Under the pieces are notes generated by a model. It did not search any database, was not told the origin of the DNA, and worked only from the letters and a program-made list of their open reading frames with translations. Shown piece after piece: positions 8,161-17,900 of a DNA stretch of 46,609 nucleotides. Positions within the stretch are counted from its first letter, which is position 1, and the number at the start of each line of letters is the position of its first letter. Origin of the DNA: Mesorhizobium mediterraneum (lineage in GTDB: Bacteria > Pseudomonadota > Alphaproteobacteria > Rhizobiales > Rhizobiaceae); the NCBI RefSeq assembly GCF_002284565.1, contig NZ_NPKI01000039.1, positions 61,939-108,547 of the forward strand. Reading direction: 5' to 3'. The position numbers and the translations under genes are program-made.

Positions 8161-10607
8161 GCAAATTGCTCCTTGTCTGGTTGAGGGAATTGCTTGAGAA
8201 GTTCGCCGGCCCAATCGAGGCCGCGCGCGATCAGGAACTGCGAGGCAAAGCTGCCTTGCCCGTCTTCGGACATGATCCTGTCGATCAGAGTCTGCGTGGC
8301 CGGATCGGAAGCACCGCAAAGCGCAAGAGCGATGGGGCCAAGCTCGAGCTCGAACAGACGGTTGCCGCGGCGCGATTGCAGATAATACTGACGCTTCGGC
8401 GTGGCGCGGGCGATCAATTCGATCTGCCGCTCGCTTAAACCGAAGCGCTCGTAGGCTGTGCGCGCCTGGGGTTCCACGGCACGATCATTGGGAAGGAAAA
8501 TGCGCTGCGGGCAGCTTTCGATGATTGCCGGCGCTATGCCAGAGCCCGCGATATCAGCCAGCGACTGCGTAGCGAAGACAACCGACACGTTCTTCTTTCG
8601 CAGCACCTTCAGCCATTCGCGGATGCGGGCGGCGAACAGCGGATTGTCGAGATAGACCCACGCCTCGTCGAGCATGATCAGCGTGGGCCGTCCGTCGAAC
8701 CGTTCCTCAAGTCGCTGGAACAGATAGGTAAGCACCGGCAGCAAAGCGCCTTGGCTGTGCATTAACTCCTCGGTCTCGAAACACTGCACATCCGACAAGG
8801 CCAGCCCATCATGATCGGCATCGAGCAGGCGGCCGAAGGGACCGTCGAGCGTGTAGGGCATCAATGCGGTCTTCAGCGCATTGGATTGAAGCAGGACCGA
8901 AAGACCGGTCAGTGTGCGTTCCTGCGCCGGCGCGGTGGCAAGGCTGGCCAGCGCTGACCAAATAGCCTCCTTCACCTCCGGCGTGACGGTGACGTTCTCG
9001 TGGGCAACAAGGCTGGCGATCCATTCGGCCGCCCAGCTTCGGCTAGCCTGGTCGTTGATGCTGCGCAGTGGCTGAAAGGCAAGGGAACCGTCCGCTCCTA
9101 GCGCGTGGTGTTCTCCACCCATGGCAAGTGTTGCAGCACGGGCCGAATTGCCTTTGTCGAAGACATAAACCTGGGCGCCGGCATAGCGCCTGAACTGCAG
9201 AGCAATCAGAGCAAGCAGAACCGACTTGCCGGCGCCGGTCGGACCAACAACCAGCATGTGGCCGACATCTTCGACGTGGGTGGAAAGCCGAAACGGTGTC
9301 GACCCACTGGTCTCGGCAACGAAAAGCGGTGGCGCTTCGGTTTGGGTGACTTTCGCGAGATGCTCGTTTGTCGCAGGACCGGCCCAAACCGACGACAGCG
9401 GCATGAGATGGGCAAGGTTCAATGTATGAACGAGCGGTTGGCGAACGTTAGCGTAGACATGGCCAGGCAATGAGCCGAGCCAAGCCTCGACCGCATTGAC
9501 GCCTTCTCGGATCGTGGTGAAGCCGAGCCCATTGATGATGCGCTCGACCGCGCGAAGCTTCTCTGCAGCGGCTTGGCGATCCTCGCCCCACACCGTCACG
9601 GTGGTGGTGAGATAGCCGAAGCTCACATGATCGCCGCCCAATGCCTGAAGGGCTTCGTCGGCATCGAGCGCCTTGTTGTCGGCATCGCTATCGACAAGCG
9701 GGACCGGCTCGTTGGTAATGACCTCGCGTAGGATTGCCACGATCGATTTGCGCTTGGCAAACCACTGCCGGCGCAACCGCGTCAGCGTCTTCGTGGCTTC
9801 CGTTTTCTCGAGCGGAATGAAGCGCGTCATCCAGCGATAGGCGAAATCCTGATGATTGAGGGTATCGAGGATCCCGGGCCGGGTGAGGTTCGGAAAGCCG
9901 AGGATGGTCAGTGTGCGAAGATGCTGCTCACCCAGCATCGGCTCCAGGCCACCGGTAAGCGGCGCATCGACCAGTATTGCATCCAGATATATCGGCGTTT
10001 CGGGGGCCATGATAGGATGGCGGCGAGGCGAAATCGTGCCGTGGAGGTAGGTCAGCGTCTGAGCATCATCGAGGACGCGTACTTCGGACATGAAACCCGA
10101 GAAGAGATCGAGCACGCGGTTGGTCTCGTCACGGAACCTCGCCAGATCCTGGCGCCAGTCTCTTTCTCCTTGGGAATAATGAGAGTCGACGAGCGCGCTT
10201 TCTGCGCGCGCCTGGGCGTCCGGCGGTGGCATAAACACCAAGGTCAGATGATAGCGGCTCTCGTAGTGCGCTACCTTCCCCTCGAAAGCAGCGCGGCGTT
10301 CTTCGTCGACCAGCCACGACGCGGCGTCAGGAAAATGCGAGTTCGGATAGCCCAGCGCTTCTATGCGCTCGGCCTCAAAGAACAATGCCCAGCCAGAGCC
10401 AAGGCGTCTGAGAGCATTGTTCGCCCGGGCGCAAATGCCGACGAGTTCAGCCTCCGTCGCACTTTCGAGATCCGGGCCGCGGAACCGCAACGTCCGCTGA
10501 AAGCTGCCGTCCTTGTTGAGCACGATGCCGGGCGCCACCAAGGCAGCCCAGGGTAGATGGTCGGCAAGCCGGTCGGCTTTGCTTCGATATTCCGAAAGGT
10601 TCAGCAT
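8157..10607 (-). CDS. trbE: TrbE, VirB4-like conjugation ATPase
   Basis: The largest energy-providing protein of the channel, 816 residues, of the VirB4/TrbE family, sited at the inner membrane. The CagE/TrbE N-terminal domain begins MLNLSEYRSKADRLADHLPW, and the ATPase domain carries Walker A GPTGAGKSVLLALIAL and Walker B LIMLDEAWVYL followed by VVFATQSLADI. The frame is open to 10892, but ATG 10607 matches the normal TrbE start and overlaps the trbD end by 7 bases, so it was chosen. The gene looks intact. Confidence 0.94.
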   Translation of the reverse strand: MLNLSEYRSKADRLADHLPWAALVAPGIVLNKDGSFQRTLRFRGPDLESATEAELVGICARANNALRRLGSGWALFFEAERIEALGYPNSHFPDAASWLVDEERRAAFEGKVAHYESRYHLTLVFMPPPDAQARAESALVDSHYSQGERDWRQDLARFRDETNRVLDLFSGFMSEVRVLDDAQTLTYLHGTISPRRHPIMAPETPIYLDAILVDAPLTGGLEPMLGEQHLRTLTILGFPNLTRPGILDTLNHQDFAYRWMTRFIPLEKTEATKTLTRLRRQWFAKRKSIVAILREVITNEPVPLVDSDADNKALDADEALQALGGDHVSFGYLTTTVTVWGEDRQAAAEKLRAVERIINGLGFTTIREGVNAVEAWLGSLPGHVYANVRQPLVHTLNLAHLMPLSSVWAGPATNEHLAKVTQTEAPPLFVAETSGSTPFRLSTHVEDVGHMLVVGPTGAGKSVLLALIALQFRRYAGAQVYVFDKGNSARAATLAMGGEHHALGADGSLAFQPLRSINDQASRSWAAEWIASLVAHENVTVTPEVKEAIWSALASLATAPAQERTLTGLSVLLQSNALKTALMPYTLDGPFGRLLDADHDGLALSDVQCFETEELMHSQGALLPVLTYLFQRLEERFDGRPTLIMLDEAWVYLDNPLFAARIREWLKVLRKKNVSVVFATQSLADIAGSGIAPAIIESCPQRIFLPNDRAVEPQARTAYERFGLSERQIELIARATPKRQYYLQSRRGNRLFELELGPIALALCGASDPATQTLIDRIMSEDGQGSFASQFLIARGLDWAGELLKQFPQPDKEQFA

Positions 10608-10873
10608 GCAAGCCACCCCTTCAGACGTAGGTGGCGCACAAGCACGCTGGCGAAGTCCGGATCGCGTCTTGCGGCAAAGACCGCTAACGAGTGGCCCGCG
10701 ATCCAAAGCACCAGACCAGCAATCCATTGCTGCAAGCCGAAGCCAATGGCCGCGGCCACTGTACCGTTGAGGATCGCCACCGCGCGCGGAGCCCCGCCGA
10801 GCAGGATCGGCTCGGTCAGCGCCCGGTGGACCGGTACTGCGAAGCCCTCGATATGCTGCTCCCCGGCGGCCAT
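10601..10873 (-). CDS. trbD: TrbD, VirB3-like membrane protein
   Basis: A short VirB3-family inner-membrane protein of 90 residues. It starts MAAGEQHIEGFAVPVHRALTE, with the family phrase VHRALTEPILLGGAPR, followed by two adjacent hydrophobic helices (AVAILNGTVAAAIGFGLQQW and IAGLVLWIAGHSLAVFAA). In related systems VirB3 acts together with the VirB4 ATPase encoded next to it. The ATG at 10873 coincides with the last base of trbC, and the gene overlaps trbE. Confidence 0.9.
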   Translation of the reverse strand: MAAGEQHIEGFAVPVHRALTEPILLGGAPRAVAILNGTVAAAIGFGLQQWIAGLVLWIAGHSLAVFAARRDPDFASVLVRHLRLKGWLAC

Positions 10874-11181
10874 CAGACGAGCGCCCCACCACCGAAGGAG
10901 AAGAAGGAGAGGAAGAAGCTCGATGCCGCGAAGGCGATCGACAGACCGAAGACGATCTGAATCAGGCGCCGAAAACCACCGGCGGTGTCGCCGAAGGCAA
11001 GCGTCAGGCCGGTGGTGATAATGATGATCACCGCAACGATCTTGGCGACCGGTCCCTGCACGGACTCCAGGATCTGCTGCAGCGGCTGCTCCCACGGCAT
11101 GCCGGAGCCGGCCGCATAAACCGGGGCCGTGATAAGAAACGCGAGCGCTGTGGACGAAAGAAAGCGAAGCTTCTTGCGCAT
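10873..11181 (-). CDS. trbC: TrbC, pilin (VirB2-like)
   Basis: The conjugative pilin precursor, 102 residues. It has a signal peptide (KKLRFLSSTALAFLITAPVY, cleavage probably after YAA) and two hydrophobic helices in the mature part, PVAKIVAVIIIITTGLTLAF and LIQIVFGLSIAFAASSFFL, joined by a short polar loop FGDTAGGFRR, as in VirB2/TrbC pilins. IncP TrbC is cyclised after processing by the TraF peptidase; a traF gene is present in this window at 43367-43915, although whether it processes this pilin is inferred. Confidence 0.92.
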   Translation of the reverse strand: MRKKLRFLSSTALAFLITAPVYAAGSGMPWEQPLQQILESVQGPVAKIVAVIIIITTGLTLAFGDTAGGFRRLIQIVFGLSIAFAASSFFLSFFSFGGGALV

Positions 11182-11193
11182 GAGGAAGGCCTT

Positions 11194-12162
11194 TCAAAGC
11201 TGCTGGAGTTGCGAAAGCGTGAGCGGGGCAACGGCGTAATCGCCGCTGCCGTCGAGACCGGTGACCTCGGCGATTGCGTCGATGTGGCGCGACGAGCCGC
11301 GTCCCGCTATAAAGACGATCAGATCTATCGCCTCAGCGATGAGCCGGCGGGGAACGGTGACCACCGCTTCCTGGGCGAGTTGCTCAATGCGATAGAGAGC
11401 CGAGCGCGCGGAATTGGCGTGTACGGTAGCGATGCCGCCTGGGTGCCCGGTGTCCCATGCCTTCAGCATGTCGAGCGCTTCCGCGCCCCTCACCTCGCCC
11501 ACGATGATGCGGTCCGGCCTGAGCCTCAGCGTCGAGCGCACGAGATCGGCAAGGGTGACCGAGCCCCGCCTCGTTCTCAGGGCAACGCAGTCCCTGGCCG
11601 CGCACTGCAGTTCGCGTGTGTCCTCGATCAGGATCACCCGATCGTCGCATTCGGCGACTTCAGCCAGCAGAGCGTTGGCGAGTGTTGTCTTCCCCGAGGA
11701 AGTGCCGCCGGCGATCAGCATGTTGCGCCGCTCGTGGACGGCCTTTTTCAGCGCATCGGCCTGCAGCGGCAGCATGATGCGTTCGGCAACATAGTCGGCC
11801 AGGGTGTAGACTTTCGCGGCGGGCTTGCGGATGGCAAAACATGGCGCCAACACCACAGGTGGCAGCAGGCCTTCGAAGCGTTCGCCAGACGGCAATTCGG
11901 CACTGACGATCGGGTTGTCGGCGTGCGCCTCGGCGCGCACGTGCGAAGCAACCAGGCGGATGATACGTTCTGCCTCGGACGGGTGCATGTGAACGTCGGT
12001 ATCGACCCGACCTTCGCCTAACCGGTCGAGTCGCAGCGCGCCGTCGGGATTGACCATCACCTCGATGACGGACGGATCGGCCAGGGCTTCGGTGATTGCC
12101 GGACCCATGGCGGTGCGTAGCATGACACGCCGCCGGTGGTCGGCCTCGGGATGAGAGCTCAT
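11194..12162 (-). CDS. trbB: TrbB, VirB11-like secretion ATPase
   Basis: A hexameric VirB11/TrbB-family ATPase of 322 residues on the cytoplasmic face of the channel. Walker A is GGTSSGKTT (about residue 150), followed by the Asp box VILIEDTRELQC, Walker B-like RIIVGEVRGAEALDML, and the His box GGIATVHANSA. All the ATPase motifs are present, so it looks functional. Its ATG overlaps the stop of the ribbon-helix-helix gene (12159). It is the first of the trb genes proper; trbC follows after 12 bases. Confidence 0.94.
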   Translation of the reverse strand: MSSHPEADHRRRVMLRTAMGPAITEALADPSVIEVMVNPDGALRLDRLGEGRVDTDVHMHPSEAERIIRLVASHVRAEAHADNPIVSAELPSGERFEGLLPPVVLAPCFAIRKPAAKVYTLADYVAERIMLPLQADALKKAVHERRNMLIAGGTSSGKTTLANALLAEVAECDDRVILIEDTRELQCAARDCVALRTRRGSVTLADLVRSTLRLRPDRIIVGEVRGAEALDMLKAWDTGHPGGIATVHANSARSALYRIEQLAQEAVVTVPRRLIAEAIDLIVFIAGRGSSRHIDAIAEVTGLDGSGDYAVAPLTLSQLQQL

Positions 12163-12572
12163 CCTTCCCCTCCCCCACCATTGTCTTTGCTAAGCGACTT
12201 TTTGCCGGAAGCGATCTGGCGGCCGACCTTCTCAACGAATTTCTCGAAACGCTCTTGGGCAATAGCCTGCGTTGCCCGATCCGGGACCGGCGTGTGGGCA
12301 TGAAGGGTGATCGAAAAGCGGATGAAGAGCGCCAGGCTCTCCAGGATCACCTCGGAATCGCGCCTGACGTGGGCAAGATCGCGGGAGAGCCGGTCAAGCC
12401 TTACGCCGTAGCGCCGATCGAACTCGCTCTCGCCACGCCGCTCGATGAACGCCTCGATCGCCTTCGCCACGATCGCTGATTTGGTCGTTGACGGATCGCG
12501 ACTGAGGTTGTCCAGCTTCTCGCTGAGCTCCGGCTCAAGCAGAAACTGATGGCGAATGCGGTGCGGCTTCAT
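12159..12572 (-). CDS. CopG-like ribbon-helix-helix protein between traG and trbB
   Basis: A 137-residue protein with an N-terminal ribbon-helix-helix pattern: a basic strand (KPHRIRHQFLLEPELSEKLD) followed by STTKSAIVAKAIEAFIERRG. Such proteins repress their own operon or bind DNA near oriT, and one is commonly encoded between traG and trbB in rhizobial trb clusters. The C-terminal half is helical and ends in a run of glycines. ATG 12572 was chosen because it begins the conserved part; the frame is open to 12635. The role as a local repressor is inferred. Confidence 0.75.
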   Translation of the reverse strand: MKPHRIRHQFLLEPELSEKLDNLSRDPSTTKSAIVAKAIEAFIERRGESEFDRRYGVRLDRLSRDLAHVRRDSEVILESLALFIRFSITLHAHTPVPDRATQAIAQERFEKFVEKVGRQIASGKKSLSKDNGGGGEG

Positions 12573-12688
12573 GCGGCTCGTTCCGACGGCCCGGCGTTGC
12601 GCCGGCGACGGGAGAAGCATCGGCCAGACGCTCAAAATTGCTTATGGCCGTTATCTACGCTGAGGTGCGCTCTGCAACTCAGCGGACT

Positions 12689-14713
12689 TCAGAAGCCGGG
12701 AATGACATCGTCGCCCCTGCCCTCGTTGATACCGTAGGCGCGGGCCGCAGTGGAAATCCGATCCATGACACGCTTGTCCGCGAGCGCTTCGCTGTCATCG
12801 TCTGCGGGCTTGTACAGATCGGCCTGATCGGGCTCTTGAGAGACAACAACGTCTTCTTCGGGCAGGCTTGGATGGCGTTGCTGCTGAACGCCTCCCTCGT
12901 CTTCAACTGGCGCGTCGGCGCTTTCCTCGTCCGCAGCAAGTCGGCTATCGACGCTGCACACTTGTCCAGTCCAGCCGTCCGGGCGTGATGCAGGGCAGTC
13001 CGCATAGGGCCCGTCGTGCAGCACCGGCGCAGGCAGCACCCGATCTGTGAAATTCTGATCCTGATAATAGCGCAGCTTCTTGGCGCGGATCGGCGGCAAC
13101 CCAGAAACCAGGACCAATTCGTCTGACGGCGGCAATTGCATCACCTCGCCTGGCGTCAGGAGCGGGCGCGCGGTTTCCTGGCGGCTCACCATGACATGTG
13201 AAAGCCAGGGCGCAAGCCGATGGCCCGCATAGTTGCGCATCGACCTAAGTTCGGTTGCGGTGCCGAGGGCATCCGAGATGCGCTTGGCCGTGCGTTCGTC
13301 ATTGGAGGAAAAGGCAATTCGCACGTGGCAATTGTCGAGAATAGCATTGTTCTCGCCATAGGCCTTTGAAACCTGGTTCAAAGATTGTGCGATCAGATAG
13401 GAGCGAATGCCATAACCTGCCATGAAGGCGAGCGCCGTTTCGAAGAAGTCGAGGCGACCGAGCGCCGGAAACTCGTCCAGCATCATGAGCAGCTGATGCT
13501 TACGGCTCTTCTTCGGGTCCCCCTCCAGACGCTCCGTCAACCGCCTGCCGATCTGGTTCAAGATCAGTCGCACCAAAGGCTTGGTGCGCGAGATATCCGA
13601 AGGCGGCACGACCAGATAGAGCGACAGCGGTCGCTCTCCATCCACTAGGTCAGCGATGCGCCAGTCGCAGGACGAAGTGGCCGCCGCGACCGTTGGATCA
13701 CGATAAAGCCCGAGAAAGGACATGGCGGTCGAGAGGACGCCTGAGCGCTCGTTTTCCGACTTGTTCAGGAGTTCGCGAGCCGCCGAGGCCACTACGGGAT
13801 GGACCTGAGGGTTATGCCCCGTCCCGAGATGGTTTGTCGTCATCATCCGCCGTAGCGTTGCGGCAAACGAGCGTTGCGGGTCCGACAGGAAGGTGGCGAC
13901 GCGGGCCAGCGTCTTGTCCTCTTCAGCGTAGAGCACGTGCAAAATGGCGCCAACTAGGAGTGAATGGCTGGTCTTCTCCCAGTGGTTCCGTCGCTCCAGC
14001 GCGCCCTCGGGATCGACGAGGATGTCGGCGATGTTTTGAACGTCCCGGATCTCATCTGGGCCTTTGCGCACCTCCAGCAGCGGGTTGTAGCGTGCCGATC
14101 TCGGGTCGGTCGGATTGAACAGAAGGCAGTACGAGAATTTCGACCGCCAGCCGGAGGTCAACTGCCAATTTTCGCCTTTTATATCATGAATGATGGCAGA
14201 CCCGGTCCAGGAAAGTAGCGTTGGAACAACCAGCCCCACGCCCTTGCCCGAACGCGTCGGCGCAAATGCCATGACGTGCTCCGGGCCGTCATGGCGCAGA
14301 TAGCGATCGTTCAGCCTACCGAGGAAAACGCCCGCCGGCCGTAACAACCCTGCCGTCTCGACCTCATGAGTCGTGGCCCACCGTGAAGACCCATAGGTCG
14401 TAACCGACCCGCGCTGTCGCGCGCGCAAAAGCGAGCCAGCGATTGCGGCGGCACAGCCCAGGAATCCGCTGGCGCCTGCAAGCGTACCGGCTTTGTCGAA
14501 GACCTCCGGCGCATAAGCATCGAAGTGGAACCACCATTCAAACAGCTTCCACGGCTTGTAGATTGGCCAGCCGGCGAAGAGAAACCATGGTGCGCCGAGA
14601 GGCGTCTGGTAGGTCAGCATTTGAGCGCACCATTGGGTTGCCGTCCATACGCCGATAATGACAATTGCGCACACAACGGCGATCTGCCCGATCAGTAGCT
14701 TCGTAGGTGTCAT
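12689..14713 (-). CDS. traG: TraG, type IV coupling protein (VirD4-like)
   Basis: The coupling ATPase (674 residues) that passes the relaxase-DNA complex to the trb channel. It has two N-terminal membrane helices (LIGQIAVVCAIVIIGVW and a second near residue 85), Walker A APTRSGKGVGLVVPTLL, and Walker B LLMMLDEFPALGRLDFF. The C-terminal tail after about residue 580 is acidic and poorly conserved, typical of TraG. ATG 14713 gives the usual MTPTKLLIGQ start; an ATG at 14746 in the same frame is possible. About 120 bases separate it from the ribbon-helix-helix gene. The 220 bases upstream, up to the effector gene, hold no recognised gene. Confidence 0.93.
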   Translation of the reverse strand: MTPTKLLIGQIAVVCAIVIIGVWTATQWCAQMLTYQTPLGAPWFLFAGWPIYKPWKLFEWWFHFDAYAPEVFDKAGTLAGASGFLGCAAAIAGSLLRARQRGSVTTYGSSRWATTHEVETAGLLRPAGVFLGRLNDRYLRHDGPEHVMAFAPTRSGKGVGLVVPTLLSWTGSAIIHDIKGENWQLTSGWRSKFSYCLLFNPTDPRSARYNPLLEVRKGPDEIRDVQNIADILVDPEGALERRNHWEKTSHSLLVGAILHVLYAEEDKTLARVATFLSDPQRSFAATLRRMMTTNHLGTGHNPQVHPVVASAARELLNKSENERSGVLSTAMSFLGLYRDPTVAAATSSCDWRIADLVDGERPLSLYLVVPPSDISRTKPLVRLILNQIGRRLTERLEGDPKKSRKHQLLMMLDEFPALGRLDFFETALAFMAGYGIRSYLIAQSLNQVSKAYGENNAILDNCHVRIAFSSNDERTAKRISDALGTATELRSMRNYAGHRLAPWLSHVMVSRQETARPLLTPGEVMQLPPSDELVLVSGLPPIRAKKLRYYQDQNFTDRVLPAPVLHDGPYADCPASRPDGWTGQVCSVDSRLAADEESADAPVEDEGGVQQQRHPSLPEEDVVVSQEPDQADLYKPADDDSEALADKRVMDRISTAARAYGINEGRGDDVIPGF

Positions 14714-14932
14714 CGGCTTGGCCCGCTGAACAACGCGACCTAGCATCGCGCGGCGCAGCCGGGACAGGAATGTTCCTCACATACGATTTGGGAGCAATGA
14801 ACGACTTCCTACGTATGCAGGTCGGTCAGCACGCGTGTTGCGCCTTCACGCGACACCATCCGCCACTCCATCCTTTCCATTCACCCTGAGGCCCGGCGCC
14901 GCCGACAGTTGCGTGACCGCTCCTCCGCAAAG

Positions 14933-17900
14933 TTATCTTCTGCGTTCAGGGAGCCACGGCGCCTGGGCTGGCTGATGAACACCGTCCGCTCGCGCATGTG
15001 GGGTCGAATTGATTTGTGCCCAAGTGGAGGCAGGCTCGTCTTCCAACAGTTGCCGCAGTTCCCCTGGCTCGAACGCCATCATCGGTGGGGAAGCGGGTTC
15101 ATCCTCCAACAGTTGCCGCAGTTCCCCTGGCTCGAACGCCATCATCGGTGGGGAAGCGGGTTCATCCTCCAACAGCTGCCGCAGTTCCCCTGGCTCGAAC
15201 GCCATCATTGGTGGGGAGGCAGGCTCGTCCTCCAACAGTTGCCGCAGTTCCCCTGGCTCGAACGCCATCATTGGTGGGGAGGCAGGTTCGTCCTCCAACA
15301 GTTGCCGCAGTTCCCCTGGCTCGAACGCCATCATTGGTGGGGAGGCAGGCTCGTCTTCCAACAGTTGCCGCAGTTCCCCTGGCTCGAATGCCATCATCGG
15401 TGGGGAGGCGGGTTCATCCTCCAGCAGCTGCCGCGGCTCTTCCTCGTGCGGCAAGCGCCTCCTTAGCCGGTCTTGCAGCGCCTGCCGATCGGCAACGAGG
15501 TTGTCGAGGGGCAGCGGCTCGTGGTCTGGCCGCTGCCCTTTCACCAATCGTTCAACCAGCGCCCACGTGCCCTCCAGGACAAATACGCCGCAATCATAAT
15601 GGTTCGTCTGTCTGGCCATGGGGGCTGGCGCCAAGGTGGCATTCAGCAGTCCTGCGAGCTGTTTTGCAGGCACGTCGTTATATCCCTCTCGCTGGAGGGA
15701 GTCGTAGTGATAGGCGAACCGCCTTTCCGGGTCGCGGCGATCAACGAGCAGCAGCGACCAATGGGTGCCGGGGCTAGTAGCCGTGCCATTATTCACTGGC
15801 AAGAACAGGAAGTCGGCTGTGGCGTTGTTTTGATTATAGATGGACTGCAATATGCCTCGAGCGTCTTGCGGCGACGTGTGTCGCAGTAGATGGGATACGG
15901 AAGGATCCACCAGCCGAGTCCGGGCAGCGAGCGCCGGATTGATCCCCTGCAGTTGCCCCTCCAGCAAATTGTAATCTCTCTGGATATGGGCGTCGCTCAG
16001 CCATTCGGCGGCGCCGAGCACCCGCCCCGTTGCAACGTTGGACGGGGCTGTCGGATCGAGCGCCCCGATCTGAGCCCCAGAGGAACTGGTAGTCAGTGTG
16101 GTCACATCAACCAGTGGAAGGCCGCGGTAGGTGCCTGGCAGCCTAGCGGTTGCTGGCGAGGCGGGTTGGGGAGCTCTTGCCGGTGCCGCTGGCCCAGCTT
16201 CAGCAGCGGCCCCAACGCGCCTGGTGACTGCGTCTGCCGGATGAGCAGAAAGGACAGTTTCGCGCCCGAGCACAATGCGCGGCAGGATATCCCGGAGGTG
16301 AGCCAATGCAGAACTGATACTTAGCCTATTACCATAGGAGACAGCCTTGAAGCTCTCAACATCTTTATCCAGCGATTTGTCGTGAATCCGAGCCGCAATC
16401 CCAAGCTTGTTATTTTGACGCAGGTACTGACTAAAATGTCTAAGAAAATTTGTATAGCCGCCCACGGTATCTGGATTCCGTCCGGTCGCAGGCGCTGCCA
16501 GGTACTCCTTGGTCGAAGCGGCTCTGTAATTTCTAATGAGCTCGGCATCGTCAGGATAGGGGATCACGACAGGGCGAGCCATAATCGGGGCTCCGCCTGT
16601 CGACTTCTTGAGGTAACGCAGTGCGCCAGCCACGGTGGAGGAACCACCCGTACTCTCGTACTCCTTGAGATCCTGATCCAGCGACGAATGGTAAAGCCGA
16701 GCAGCAAACCCTGGCTTGTTGTTTTGAAGGAGCCACCGACTAAAGCCGAAAAGAGAATTTACATTGTAAGTGACCGTGTTCGCTTTGGCCTTACCCGCGT
16801 GGAATGCTGCCCTCAGCCCTTCGATAGCGGTCGCATCGTTGGAATAGACAGGACGCTTGTCGGCACCGTCGGGGACTACAATTGGACGATCCGGCTGCAC
16901 TGTCGAGGGCATCGACCCACCACCTCCGGGATGCGGTGCTGGGGTGGATTCGTGCTCATCCCTCTGCCTGACGAGCTGCGCCTCACATTCCGGTGTAGCC
17001 ACCTTATGAGGATCCTGCATCGGTTCGATCCCCTCCATCTCCTGCTGCAACCAAGCCAAAGCTTGGCGAGCGGCCTGCGCGGCTTCATCAACCGCGGAGG
17101 ATGTCTCCACACCTCTGGCGGACGCCGGCAGAGCCTGCTCCGCCCGCCGTCGAAAGAGCTCTGGCGAGGCGGATTTCTCCGCCCACAATCTGGGCTGCGT
17201 AGCGAGTCCCCGTCCAGATTTATGTGGCACCGCCTCGCTTGGCAGCGGGCTGCTCCTGTCCCGTGCAGCTACCAGCTCCTCCGGGGCGCCCTGGTCGCCG
17301 TGGCGCCAGTTCAAGTGAGGGACGGCCTCTCCAAAGTCGGGCGCTTGGTGTTGGTGCGCGGTTGGGGCGAGAGACAATGGTAGATCGGTGCCCTCCTTAT
17401 AACCTACCGGCAGGAGCTCCTCTGGCCAATCGAATCCCTGCTGTGGTGCGGTATGCTGAGCAGCGTCGCCACGGGGACGAGCCTCCATGCTGACCGCGTT
17501 TTCCAGATGATTCCCGAGTATAACGCGCGGCGGGTTCTTGCGGAGATAAACCAGCGCAGATTCGATCGGAGCTCCACCATTAGAGGAGGCGGCCTTGTAG
17601 CTCTCAACATCTTTATCCAGCGATTTATCGTAAATGCGACCCGCAATTCCGAGCTTGTCATTTTGACGTAGGTAATGACTGAAATGGTTAAGAGCAGTTG
17701 CGTAGCCGCTCGCGGATCTGAAATGTCTGGTGAGCGCGGCGTCGTCAGGATGGGGGTTCAGGACAGCGCGACCCACAATCGGGCCGGCTCCGCCCATCGA
17801 CTTCATCAATTGACGCAGTGCGCCAGCCACGGTGGAGGAACCACCCCTACTCTCGTACTCCTCGAGATCCTGGCTCAGCGACGGATGGTAAAGCCGAGCA

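Noticed and set aside
15026..15433. Regular repeats that could suggest a CRISPR array
   Set aside because: The repeats are contiguous 63-base units that encode protein in frame, with no unique spacers and no cas genes nearby.
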